This document shows, piece after piece, positions 46,579 to 55,557 of a stretch of DNA of 64,000 nucleotides. The notes under the pieces were generated by a model. That model worked only from the letters and a program-made list of their open reading frames with translations, was not told the DNA's origin and made no database searches. How positions within the stretch are numbered: the stretch's first letter is position 1; every line of letters begins with the position of its first letter. The translations under genes were made by a program, and so were the position numbers. This DNA comes from Paracoccaceae bacterium (lineage in GTDB: Bacteria; Pseudomonadota; Alphaproteobacteria; Rhodobacterales; Rhodobacteraceae), in the NCBI GenBank assembly GCA_902534325.1, contig CACAPQ010000003.1, forward strand, positions 1 through 64,000, given 5' to 3'.

Positions 46579-47955
46579 TTAACAATTTGGTATATTTACT
46601 GCCAAACCACCCAAGGATGTTTCTTTGTACTTATTTATCATGTCTTCACCGGTCTGGCGCATTGTTTCTACACAGGCATCTAATGGAACTAAATGGGTTC
46701 CATCTCCCCTCAGAGATAGTGAAGCAGCTGAAACGGCTTTGATGGCGCCAAGGCCATTACGTTCAATACAAGGAACTTGGACCAAGCCAGCAACTGGATC
46801 GCATGTCATTCCCAAGTGATGCTCTAATGCGATTTCTGCTGCATTTTCTATCTGTTCTGAGGTTCCGCCAAGTACTGCGCAAAGGCCCGCAGCTGCCATA
46901 GCGCTGGCGCTTCCCACCTCAGCTTGGCATCCTGCTTCTGCTCCACTTATTGATGCGTTAAATTTGATAAGACCTCCAATAGCTGCAGCAGTTAGAAGAA
47001 AATCTTCAATTTTATTTTCTGCTGCATTGGGAACATGGTTCAGGTAATATTTTAAAACAGCCGGAATTACTCCAGCAGCACCATTCGTTGGAGCTGTAAC
47101 AATCTGACTGCCGAATGCATTCTCCTCATTAACAGCCATTGCATAAACGCTCATCCAATCATTGATAGTGTGAGGTGGTGTTAAATTTAATCCTCGTTCG
47201 GCTAGTAAAGCGTCATATATACCTTTAGCTCTGCGTTTTACGTTGAGGCCTCCTGGAAGAGATCCAGACTGACTGAGGCCACGCTCAATACACTTATCCA
47301 TCGTCTCCCAGATAGTTTTTATACCATTTTCTAGTTTAACATTGCTAATTCTTGAAAGTTCGTTTTCCTTTTTCATCTGAGCGATAGGTTTATTGAATTT
47401 TTGTGACATAAAAAGCATTTCTTCAGCAGAACTAAAAGGGAAGGGTACTTCAGATCCCTGATCTTTATCTTTGCCATGTGCAAGCTCATCTGCGGTTAAA
47501 ACAAAGCCTCCCCCAATAGAGTAGTAAGTTTCTTGGAATAAAATGTCTCCTCTGTCGTCCAAACCCATAAAAATTAATCCATTAGGATGACCCTCTAGAG
47601 GTGCTCCATAATCAAATTTTAGGTCTGTTTGCGGGCTAAAAGATAACTTTCCTAAATCATTGGATTTTATAAATTTTTTATTTGATATTTCTTGAAGGAT
47701 TTTTTCACTAGCTTCATGGTCATAATTTTCTGGTGCAAAGCCTGCTAAGCCTAGAACAACTGCACGATCTGTAGAATGACCTTTTCCGGTAAATGCCAAT
47801 GAGCCATATAATGTCACACGAATTCCTGAGAAGTTAAAAGGCGAATTTTTCAGACTTTGCAAAAAGCGTTTTGCGGCAACCATTGGTCCCATCGTGTGAC
47901 TGGAGGATGGACCTATACCAATTTTAAACATATCGAAGACTGATAAAAACATCAC
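46579..47955 (-). CDS. sdaA: L-serine ammonia-lyase (iron-sulfur type)
   Basis: Deaminates serine to pyruvate with an oxygen-labile 4Fe-4S cluster. 458 residues, single-chain type. The beta-type domain begins MFKIGIGPSSSHTMGPMVAA. The alpha-type domain contains APTNGAAGVIPAVLKYYLNH and the cluster cysteines in AEAGCQAEVGSASAMAAAGL and MTCDPVAGLVQVPCIERN. In a marine heterotroph it would feed serine carbon and nitrogen into central metabolism. The gene is divergent from rpiA. Confidence 0.95.
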   Translation of the reverse strand: MMFLSVFDMFKIGIGPSSSHTMGPMVAAKRFLQSLKNSPFNFSGIRVTLYGSLAFTGKGHSTDRAVVLGLAGFAPENYDHEASEKILQEISNKKFIKSNDLGKLSFSPQTDLKFDYGAPLEGHPNGLIFMGLDDRGDILFQETYYSIGGGFVLTADELAHGKDKDQGSEVPFPFSSAEEMLFMSQKFNKPIAQMKKENELSRISNVKLENGIKTIWETMDKCIERGLSQSGSLPGGLNVKRRAKGIYDALLAERGLNLTPPHTINDWMSVYAMAVNEENAFGSQIVTAPTNGAAGVIPAVLKYYLNHVPNAAENKIEDFLLTAAAIGGLIKFNASISGAEAGCQAEVGSASAMAAAGLCAVLGGTSEQIENAAEIALEHHLGMTCDPVAGLVQVPCIERNGLGAIKAVSAASLSLRGDGTHLVPLDACVETMRQTGEDMINKYKETSLGGLAVNIPNC

Positions 47956-48123
47956 TTAAACCGTAAAACTGTTGTGTCAGATTTGTAAATGGAACTAATT
48001 AGTATAATTGAGCAAATGCGACGATAGCAGTCTAAAAAGGACTTTGTATCAGAAAAATGCAAATCACACTCGCAACTTTGACTTGTGTTGCCTATAACGT
48101 CTCAAAAATTTGGAGTCGTAACG

Positions 48124-48852
48124 ATGATTGCTGACCTATCCCCTTCAGATCGCAGTAAATATGCTTGTGCTTTGCACGCCTCACAGCTGGTAGAGAGTGG
48201 GATGAAAGTAGGTTTGGGAACTGGCAGCACAGCATATTGGCTGGTCCATCACTTAGCAGAACGTGTACGAAATGAGGATTTAAAATTCGTTGGGGTGCCA
48301 ACTTCTACGCAAACAAGAGATCAAGCAGATGCTCAGGGTATACAGCTTATTTCGATGAAAGAAGCGGGCAGGCTAGACATAACAATTGATGGGGCCGATG
48401 AATTTGATCAATCAATGAATTTAATTAAAGGAGGTGGGGGGGCACACCTTCAAGAAAAGATTGTAGCTTTTGGATCTGATCTTATGGTTGTAATCGCTGA
48501 TGAGAGTAAAAGGGTCAAGAAACTTGGCAAGTTTCCACTTCCTGTAGAAGTACTAAAATTCGGAAGCACATCATCGCAAATGAAAATCGAAGAATTACTT
48601 ATTGCGAGAAAATACAAAGATTTTAATGTAAAAATGCGTATGAAGGATGACAAACCCTTCATAACTGACGAAGGAAATTATATCTTTGATTTAAAATTAA
48701 ACGATATTGAGGATCCTAGGGGCCTTTGTAGCGATCTGAATATTATTCCTGGCGTTGTAGAAAATGGTTTATTTATAGACGTCTGTGGTGCAGTTGTTAT
48801 CGGTTACTCTGATGGGACAGCTAAAATTACTTGGAAAAAAGAGATTGCGTAA
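48124..48852 (+). CDS. rpiA: Ribose-5-phosphate isomerase A
   Basis: Interconverts ribose-5-phosphate and ribulose-5-phosphate. About 242 residues from the ATG at 48124, which has GGAG nine bases upstream; a frame-extending TTG at 48085 adds 13 residues not usual in the family. Motifs: VGLGTGSTAYWLVHHLAE (phosphate loop), DGADEFDQSMNLIKGGGGAH (catalytic Asp and Glu region), and VIADESKRVKKLGKFPLPVE. It is the first gene of a likely operon with gor and the hfl genes (49-base gap). Confidence 0.95.
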   Translation: MIADLSPSDRSKYACALHASQLVESGMKVGLGTGSTAYWLVHHLAERVRNEDLKFVGVPTSTQTRDQADAQGIQLISMKEAGRLDITIDGADEFDQSMNLIKGGGGAHLQEKIVAFGSDLMVVIADESKRVKKLGKFPLPVEVLKFGSTSSQMKIEELLIARKYKDFNVKMRMKDDKPFITDEGNYIFDLKLNDIEDPRGLCSDLNIIPGVVENGLFIDVCGAVVIGYSDGTAKITWKKEIA

Positions 48853-48901
48853 TAAGCTGCAAAGAAAACCTGATTACTTGATGATTTAATGGGTGAATTA
48901 T

Positions 48902-50257
48902 ATGAACTTTGATTATGATCTTTTTGTAATCGGCGGCGGATCAGGCGGGGTAAGAGCGGCGCGTGTAGCAGCATCTGAGATTGGAGCTAAGGTTGGCTTG
49001 GCAGAAGAGTATCGATATGGCGGAACCTGCGTCATACGTGGCTGCGTTCCTAAAAAGCTTATGGTTTATGCGAGTGAATTTAGCAGAAATTTAGAGGATG
49101 CTGGTGAATTTGGGTGGAGCGTAGCAAATAACGGCTTTGATTGGCAAAAATTTAGAAAAAAGCTCCATTTAGAACTTGATCGTTTGGAAACCGTATATCG
49201 AAACTTACTACAAAATGCTGGTGTAGATACTTATGATCAAAGAGCAAAACTACTGGACCCAAATACAGTAGTAATTGGGGAAAAAAAATTAACTGCAAGG
49301 ACAATCTTAATAGCGACTGGCGGCCGACCTTTCAGACCGGATATTCCAGGAATTGAAAATGCATTAGTCTCTGATGATATTTTTAATCTCAAGAAACTTC
49401 CCAAATCGATGGCGATAATTGGCGGAGGCTATATCGCTTGTGAAATGGCAAGTATAATGAATGGCTTTGGTGTTAATACAAAACTCATTTACCGTGGTGA
49501 TCAGATTTTGCGCGGTTTTGATAAAGAAATTAGAAACCATGTTGCTGAAGAAATGGCTAAAAATGGTATTTCAATTTCTCTTAATGAAGATGTCACAAAA
49601 ATAAATGCGACAGCAGAAGGTTTAGAACTCATAAATTCCGAAGGTAAGAAAGAAAATTTTGATAAAATTTTGACTGCAACTGGACGAACACCTAACTCAG
49701 ATGACTTAGGGTTGGATAACTCAGGTGTTCAAATTGGTGAGAAAGGTGAAATATTAGTAGATAATTATTCTAAGAGTTCTAAAGAGTCTGTCTATGCAAT
49801 TGGGGATGTTACAAACCGCAGTAATCTAACGCCGATTGCTATTAGAGAAGCTATGTCCTTTATTGAAACTGTTTTTAGAGGCACACCTGAAAAACTTGAT
49901 TATCGATTTATTCCTACTGCTGTCTTTACTACACCAGAAGTTGGAACAGTCGGGTTGACTGAGGAAGAAGCATCTCAATTTGCTCCTCTTGCGATTTATA
50001 CCACAAAATTCAAATCTATGCGTGAAGGTTTTGCAGGAAGGGAGGATAGAGTTTTCATGAAATTGATTGTAGAAGAAAAAAATCAAAAGGTTTTGGGTTG
50101 TCATTTTGTCTCACCTTTTGCAGGGGAATTAGTGCAATTAGCTGCAGTAGCTGTTACGATGGGTGCAACAAAACTTGATTTTGATAAAACAATTGCGGTT
50201 CATCCAACAATTTCGGAAGAATTGGTGACAATGCGAAAACCGACTCGAAGAGCTTGA
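48902..50257 (+). CDS. gor: Glutathione-disulfide reductase
   Basis: Flavoprotein disulfide reductase of about 451 residues. FAD motif DLFVIGGGSGGVRAARVAAS; redox pair in GGTCVIRGCVPKKLMVYAS, where the CVIRGC spacing is that of glutathione reductase rather than the CLNVGC of lipoamide dehydrogenase; NADPH domain AIIGGGYIACEMASIMNGFG with downstream basic residues; C-terminal His-Glu of the active site in IAVHPTISEELVTM. Keeps glutathione reduced, linking to the GloA enzyme at 12 kb. The ATG at 48902 (with GGGTG upstream) is preferred over the GTG at 48893. Confidence 0.93.
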   Translation: MNFDYDLFVIGGGSGGVRAARVAASEIGAKVGLAEEYRYGGTCVIRGCVPKKLMVYASEFSRNLEDAGEFGWSVANNGFDWQKFRKKLHLELDRLETVYRNLLQNAGVDTYDQRAKLLDPNTVVIGEKKLTARTILIATGGRPFRPDIPGIENALVSDDIFNLKKLPKSMAIIGGGYIACEMASIMNGFGVNTKLIYRGDQILRGFDKEIRNHVAEEMAKNGISISLNEDVTKINATAEGLELINSEGKKENFDKILTATGRTPNSDDLGLDNSGVQIGEKGEILVDNYSKSSKESVYAIGDVTNRSNLTPIAIREAMSFIETVFRGTPEKLDYRFIPTAVFTTPEVGTVGLTEEEASQFAPLAIYTTKFKSMREGFAGREDRVFMKLIVEEKNQKVLGCHFVSPFAGELVQLAAVAVTMGATKLDFDKTIAVHPTISEELVTMRKPTRRA

Positions 50258-50324
50258 AAAATTTATTTAAATCCCCAGTTATTAGGGAACATCGAAAAGT
50301 CATATTACCGGTAAAGGAATAAAA

Positions 50325-51461
50325 ATGGCAGGAAATTCTGGCGGCCCGTGGGGCGGTGGTGGCGGCAACGGCCGTGATAGTGGTAAAGAAGGTGGACGAA
50401 AGCAGCCCACCGGAGGGAAAAATAAGCCTGAAGGTAACAATCCCGTACCTCCTGAAATCGACGATATGTTGAGGAAAGGTCAGGAACAACTTCGAGTTCT
50501 TATGGGCGGCAGAGGTTCTGGCGGTGCAAACGGGTCGGGCCGAGGAAGCGGTGGTGGTGGATTTGGACGTAGTGGGTATTTTCTAATTATTGCAGGTTTA
50601 GTCGTATTTTGGCTTTTCAATAGTTTGTATACAGTTCAAAACTTTGAAAAATCGGTTGAATTGTTCTTTGGCAGATATATTGAAACTGGCGAAGAAGGTT
50701 TGAACTTCGCACCCTGGCCAGTTGTGCGAGCAGAAGTTGTCCCTGTTGATAGGGAGCAAACTGAAGATATCGGCGTTGGTATTAGAGGCGGGGATGCTGG
50801 TTTGATGCTCACCGGTGATGAAAATATCGTTGATATTGATTTCCAGGTAGTTTGGAATGTCAACGATCCTGCCCGGTTTCTTTTCAATCTGCGAGAGCCA
50901 CAAGCAACGATTAGAGCTGTTTCTGAATCAGCCATGCGAGAAATTATTGCGCAGTCAGATCTTGCTCCCATTCTAAACCGCGATCGTGCTGCGATTTCTG
51001 ACAGCCTAGAACTCTTAATCCAAAATACGTTAGATAGTTATGACAGTGGTGTGAATGTTGTTCGAGTAAACTTTGACAAGGCTGATCCCCCTGAGCAAGT
51101 AATTGATAGCTTCAGAGAAGTTCAGGCTGCTGAGCAACAACGTGACAGATTGGAAAAAGAAGCAGATGCTTATGCCAATCGTATTTTAGCGCAGGCTCGA
51201 GGTGAAGCAGCTCAGGTTAGAGAGCAGGCTGAAGCCTACCGAGCTCAAGTTGTAAATGAAGCTACAGGTGAAGCTAGTCGGTTTGGTGCAGTTTTAACCG
51301 AATATAAAAAAGCACCCGATGTGACCAGAAAGCGTCTCTATCTGGAGACTATGGAGAAGGTTCTAGGAGATGTAGAAAAAGTAATTATCGATGAATCAGC
51401 AGGTGGAAGTGGTGTCGTACCTTATCTCCCCTTGAACCAATTACGGCAGGAGACAAAATAA
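50325..51461 (+). CDS. hflK: FtsH-protease modulator HflK
   Basis: SPFH/prohibitin-domain membrane protein, 378 residues. A flexible glycine-rich cytoplasmic start (NSGGPWGGGGGNGRDSGKEG) is followed by one membrane span (YFLIIAGLVVFWLFNSLYTV, about residues 85-105) and the periplasmic SPFH domain (SVELFFGRYIETGEEGLNFA, IVDIDFQVVWNVNDPARFLF), then a charged coiled coil with EVQAAEQQRDRLEKEADAYA. With HflC it forms the large HflKC cage around FtsH. The stop overlaps the hflC start by one base (TAATG). Confidence 0.94.
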   Translation: MAGNSGGPWGGGGGNGRDSGKEGGRKQPTGGKNKPEGNNPVPPEIDDMLRKGQEQLRVLMGGRGSGGANGSGRGSGGGGFGRSGYFLIIAGLVVFWLFNSLYTVQNFEKSVELFFGRYIETGEEGLNFAPWPVVRAEVVPVDREQTEDIGVGIRGGDAGLMLTGDENIVDIDFQVVWNVNDPARFLFNLREPQATIRAVSESAMREIIAQSDLAPILNRDRAAISDSLELLIQNTLDSYDSGVNVVRVNFDKADPPEQVIDSFREVQAAEQQRDRLEKEADAYANRILAQARGEAAQVREQAEAYRAQVVNEATGEASRFGAVLTEYKKAPDVTRKRLYLETMEKVLGDVEKVIIDESAGGSGVVPYLPLNQLRQETK

Positions 51462-52342
51462 TGAATAGAATGGTGATATTATTAGCTGCAGTCTTTCTGA
51501 TTTTCATTGGCGCTATGTCTTCAATCTTTGTGGTTGATGAACGCGAAAAAGTTCTGGTGTTGCAGTTTGGTAGAGTTGTAGCAACAAAGGAAGACCCTGG
51601 TCTATCGTTCAAGATCCCGATTATTCAAAATGTCGTAAGATATGACGATCGCATTTTGAGCCGCGACATAGATCCTTTAGAAGTTACGCCACTAGACGAC
51701 CGCCGGCTCGTTGTTGATGCTTTTGCTCGCTACAGAATAACTGACGTAAACAAGTTTCGAGAAGTTACCGGTGCATCAGGCGATACAGCAATCTCAATCG
51801 CCGGGACCAGGCTAGATCGCATACTAAGCTCTCAAACTCGTGAGATCTTGGGTTCCGTTTCGTCTAATAACATCCTGAGCCAGGATCGTTTTGCTTTGAT
51901 GTTACGAATACGAAATGGAGCAATTTTGGAAGCAGAAAAAATGGGTATTGAAGTTGTTGACGTGCGTTTAAAGCGGACAGATTTACCCCGACAAAACTTA
52001 GAGGCCACTTTTGCCAGAATGCGCGCGGAAAGAGACAGAGAAGCTGCTGATGAAATCGCGAGAGGTAATGAAGCTGCACAACGTGTGAGGGCACAGGCAG
52101 ATAGAGAACAAGTTGTTATTGTATCTGAAGCTAGGCGTGAGTCTGAAATTATTCGAGGTGAAGCGGATGCCGAGCGAAACGCGATTTTTGCAACAGCCTT
52201 TGGAGAGGACCCAGAATTCTTTGAGTTTTACAGATCGCTAAATGCTTACGAAAAATCAATTAAGGGGTCGAATTCGACAATGGTTATGTCGCCAAATTCA
52301 GAGTTCTTTAATTATTTTAAGTCTGATTTTGGAGCTAAATGA
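51461..52342 (+). CDS. hflC: FtsH-protease modulator HflC
   Basis: Partner SPFH protein, 293 residues. Signal-anchor span MVILLAAVFLIFIGAMSSIF, then VDEREKVLVLQFGRVVATKE and DDRRLVVDAFARYRITDVNK. The coiled-coil region includes RMRAERDREAADEIARGNEA, followed by HflC's FATAFGEDPEFFEFYRSLNA near the C terminus. It is coupled to hflK upstream and to the DUF2065 gene downstream (ATGA overlap). Confidence 0.95.
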   Translation: MNRMVILLAAVFLIFIGAMSSIFVVDEREKVLVLQFGRVVATKEDPGLSFKIPIIQNVVRYDDRILSRDIDPLEVTPLDDRRLVVDAFARYRITDVNKFREVTGASGDTAISIAGTRLDRILSSQTREILGSVSSNNILSQDRFALMLRIRNGAILEAEKMGIEVVDVRLKRTDLPRQNLEATFARMRAERDREAADEIARGNEAAQRVRAQADREQVVIVSEARRESEIIRGEADAERNAIFATAFGEDPEFFEFYRSLNAYEKSIKGSNSTMVMSPNSEFFNYFKSDFGAK

Positions 52343-52530
52343 TTTCAGCAATCTTATATGGATTAGGATTGGTATTGATCATTGAGGGGCTAGTTTATGT
52401 TCTGGCCCCTCATTTTGTAGAAAAGATGTTAGTTTCGCTCAAAGAAATGCCTAATGAACAACGTCGCTTGGTTGGGGCTTGTATGGCACTACTTGGAGGT
52501 ATGATACTTCTTTTGATAAAAACATTTTAA
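52339..52530 (+). CDS. DUF2065 small membrane protein
   Basis: 63 residues forming two hydrophobic helices (SAILYGLGLVLIIEGLVYVL and LVGACMALLGGMILLLIKTF) joined by a short polar loop (EKMLVSLKEMPNEQRR). DUF2065/YjeT proteins commonly follow hflC in proteobacteria, and the 4-base overlap with hflC here points to a role with the HflKC complex, though none has been shown. 99 bases separate it from degP. Confidence 0.9.
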   Translation: MISAILYGLGLVLIIEGLVYVLAPHFVEKMLVSLKEMPNEQRRLVGACMALLGGMILLLIKTF

Positions 52531-52629
52531 TTTGAAAATATTGAACTTTAAATTTCGAGGCTGTTGCAAACTTTGAATGTCATCCTAAATACAAAAGACC
52601 GGCCACTATAAAATTTTCTTGAGGACTAA

Positions 52630-54111
52630 ATGCGACAATTTTATATTTTTAAAACTGCACGAATTTCGACTGCAGAAGATATAAGAAAATTACAACAGGT
52701 TATCTTAACAGCGTTTTTTGTGATTATAAGCGTCTTTCTACAAACTATAGTTTTAAATGCTCGCGGTGCGCCGGAAAGTTTTGCTGATTTAGTTGAAGAT
52801 GTGGGTTCTTCTGTGGTCAATATAACCACAACGACAAAAGTTGAATCTCCAGTGGTTCCAAGGGGTGTTGTGCCTGAAGGCAGCCCATTTGAAGAATTGT
52901 TTCGAGATTTTCAAAACCCGAATAGTCCTCGACAAAGACCGCGCAATGCAAATGCTTTAGGTTCTGGTTTTGTTATTAGTAGCGATGGTTTTATCGTGAC
53001 AAACCATCATGTCATAAATGGCGCTGATCAGATAACGATAGAGTTCAATGATGGCTCCTTTCGTGATGCGGCCGTTATCGGTAGTGACGAAAATATAGAC
53101 ATTGCGTTATTGAAAGTTGATGCAGAAACAACGTTAGAGTTTGTAGAATTCGGTGATAGCGATATATCACGGGTTGGTGATTGGGTCATGGCAATGGGTA
53201 ATCCACTCGGCCAAGGTTTTTCTGTGTCAGTCGGAATAATATCTGCGCGCAATCGTGAGTTGGCAGGAAACTATGATGATTACATACAAACAGATGCGGC
53301 CATCAACAGGGGTAATTCAGGTGGGCCACTGTTTAACATGGATGGGGAAGTAGTAGGCGTTAATACGGCTATTTTGTCACCAACTGGCGGATCTATAGGC
53401 ATTGGATTTTCAATGGCATCGAATGTGGTCGAACCAGTTGTTAATCAATTGAAAGAGTTTGGAGAAGTACGCCGTGGTTGGTTAGGCGTAAGTATTGGTG
53501 ATCTTAATCAAGACATGGCTGATGCTTTGGGTATGAAAGAGCCTAGCGGCTCTATTGTTCTGGAGGTGTATGATGGCCCCTCTAAAGATGCTGGTCTCTT
53601 GGCTTCAGACGTTATTGTTATGTTTGATAACAAAGAAGTTGGTAATTCAGGCGAATTGGTTCGTATCGTTGGTGATACAACAGTCGGAAGAACAGTAGAT
53701 GTTATTGTGTTAAGACAAGGTGAGCGTATAAAGGTGAGCGTGAAACTTGGTCAGCGACCAACGAATAAAGAACTTAACGCACAAGTTACATCGCCTGAAC
53801 CAGCCAAGCCAAATGAAGATGCAATTGATGGAATTGGTTTGTCTGAACTGACAGATAGTTTGCGAGAAGAATATGGAATAGATCCTGCAATTTCAGGTGT
53901 AATAATTATGTCTGTAGATGAAACGTCTTCGGCATACGAAAATGGTTTGCGTAAAGGCGATGTAATCACTGATGTTGCCCAGAAACCAATTGGTTCGGTC
54001 GAAGAAGTAGAGGAGCTCGTTTCGAGTGCTAAAAGTGAAGGCCGTCAGTCGGTTCTTCTCTTAGTTCGAAGAGAGGGACAGCCTAGGTTTATAGTACTAA
54101 AATTTAAATAG
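52630..54111 (+). CDS. degP: Do/DegP-type periplasmic serine protease
   Basis: HtrA protease/chaperone of 493 residues. An extended signal peptide ends near residue 46 (VILTAFFVIISVFLQTIVLN, then ARGAPESF). The protease domain has the triad His in IVTNHHVING, Asp in DENIDIALLKVD and Ser in AINRGNSGGPLFNMDG. Two PDZ domains follow, at about 275-365 (RRGWLGVSIGDLNQDMADAL) and 395-490 (GIGLSELTDSLREEYGIDPA). It degrades or refolds damaged envelope proteins. Likely in one transcript with hflKC, and closed by a perfect hairpin at 54123. Confidence 0.95.
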   Translation: MRQFYIFKTARISTAEDIRKLQQVILTAFFVIISVFLQTIVLNARGAPESFADLVEDVGSSVVNITTTTKVESPVVPRGVVPEGSPFEELFRDFQNPNSPRQRPRNANALGSGFVISSDGFIVTNHHVINGADQITIEFNDGSFRDAAVIGSDENIDIALLKVDAETTLEFVEFGDSDISRVGDWVMAMGNPLGQGFSVSVGIISARNRELAGNYDDYIQTDAAINRGNSGGPLFNMDGEVVGVNTAILSPTGGSIGIGFSMASNVVEPVVNQLKEFGEVRRGWLGVSIGDLNQDMADALGMKEPSGSIVLEVYDGPSKDAGLLASDVIVMFDNKEVGNSGELVRIVGDTTVGRTVDVIVLRQGERIKVSVKLGQRPTNKELNAQVTSPEPAKPNEDAIDGIGLSELTDSLREEYGIDPAISGVIIMSVDETSSAYENGLRKGDVITDVAQKPIGSVEEVEELVSSAKSEGRQSVLLLVRREGQPRFIVLKFK

Positions 54112-54122
54112 TTATTCCTAAA

Positions 54123-54147
54123 AGACTGGGAGTAGAACTCCCAGTCT
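54123..54147. terminator. Bidirectional hairpin between degP and the OB-fold gene
   Basis: AGACTGGGAG, loop TAGAA, CTCCCAGTCT: a perfect ten-pair stem placed exactly between the convergent stops (54111 and 54161). T runs are short on both sides (TTTT in the minus-strand direction), so it may need help from Rho, but position and stability support a shared terminator. Confidence 0.7.
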
Positions 54148-54160
54148 AAACTAGTCTGAA

Positions 54161-54511
54161 TTACAAATTTATCTTTGGTAAATCATCGAGCATGTATGAA
54201 ATATCTTCAATATACTCAGCTATTACATGTATAACTGAATTTTCGCTCTGAACCCGTCCTTTTATTTTCAAAAGGCGCCCCGAAATTATAGCACGGCGAA
54301 ATTTTTCATATAAAGTTCGCCAGATTACTATGTTTACTGTTCCTGTTTCATCTTCCAATGTGAGAAAAATAACACCTTTTGCTGTTCCAGGACGTTGCCT
54401 AAGTATCACTAATCCTGCGACGCAGACAATTGTACCAGGTGAAGGACGATCTAGAAAAGATGCGGGACAAGCACTTGGTGGCTTTGGCCATTTTAAGAGA
54501 GTATTTTCCAT
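54161..54511 (-). CDS. Stand-alone OB-fold protein resembling the C-terminal domain of DnaE2
   Basis: 116 residues. Residues 25-110 match the nucleic-acid-binding OB domain at the very end of the error-prone polymerase DnaE2/ImuC: VAGLVILRQRPGTAKGVIFL, TLEDETGTVNIVIW and LLKIKGRVQSENSVIHVIAE. The preceding part (WPKPPSACPASFLDRPSPGT) looks like compressed DnaE2 sequence. No polymerase domain is encoded upstream (54512-54668 has no matching frame), and imuA/imuB are absent. It is either the remnant of a deleted dnaE2 or an independent small OB protein. TATAAT lies seven bases before the ATG with no Shine-Dalgarno, so a leaderless message is possible. Confidence 0.75.
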   Translation of the reverse strand: MENTLLKWPKPPSACPASFLDRPSPGTIVCVAGLVILRQRPGTAKGVIFLTLEDETGTVNIVIWRTLYEKFRRAIISGRLLKIKGRVQSENSVIHVIAEYIEDISYMLDDLPKINL

Positions 54512-54656
54512 TTTTTTATTATATTAAATTTTTTGGTCACTATTTTTGGAACAAAAGTAGAACATATCAAATAATATGACAAGATTCTTTTAATAATTTC
54601 TAAAAAGGTATGGTCGAATTAAATTTAGCTGATTAGAAGAGTTTCACGAATTATAA

Positions 54657-54992
<336 letters not shown>

Positions 54993-55008
54993 TTAAATAT
55001 GATCTAAA

Positions 55009-55557
55009 TTAATTTAACTTTTTCAATGAGTCCCCGTTTCGAATTTGTCCTGCTGATACGACAGAGCACAGTAACCCTCGTAACCTAAGCAGTTTGTTTT
55101 CCTCTAAGGTTATCCAGTTTTTTGCATCCACACCGTAGCGAACCTTCCATTTAACACAGCCTTCATTAAAAATCCCTGATACTTTCAATTTAGCAGTTCC
55201 TGCAGAAAGAATAGTACCTGCTGGGCAATTCTCCTCTGATGTATCAAAATCAGACATGAATGTATCGCCTGGGTGAATTGCTTCGGGTCCAAATTTCACC
55301 GCATTCCAAACTCTAGTAGCTAAAATAGAGACTTGGATACCAGGGTCCGGCTTCCCATTTGAAAGTTTCAGCCAAGGACTTTCCAGCCATCGGTCTCCCT
55401 TAATTCCTTCATTCGGCGTTAATTCCAAAAATTCTGGAAAATTTCTTTGGTTTCGTTTTGGTCGAAAGCATAAATTTTCAATTACAGATTCTTTTTTTGG
55501 TGCATCTTTTATATGTGGTATTGCAGCTAATAATTCTAATTTTGATCTAAAGGTCAT
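55009..55557 (-). CDS. MOSC-domain-like protein
   Basis: 182 residues with MOSC (molybdenum cofactor sulfurase C-terminal) features: EGIKGDRWLESPWLKLSNGK, IHPGDTFMSDFDTSEENCPA, FNEGCVKWKVRYG with the conserved cysteine, and LLCSVVSAGQIRNGDSL at the end. Such stand-alone proteins are thought to handle sulfur or the molybdenum cofactor, often unproven. It is translationally coupled to purD (ATGA overlap), an arrangement that gives no direct clue. The assignment is by motif and is less certain than for neighbours. Confidence 0.7.
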   Translation of the reverse strand: MTFRSKLELLAAIPHIKDAPKKESVIENLCFRPKRNQRNFPEFLELTPNEGIKGDRWLESPWLKLSNGKPDPGIQVSILATRVWNAVKFGPEAIHPGDTFMSDFDTSEENCPAGTILSAGTAKLKVSGIFNEGCVKWKVRYGVDAKNWITLEENKLLRLRGLLCSVVSAGQIRNGDSLKKLN

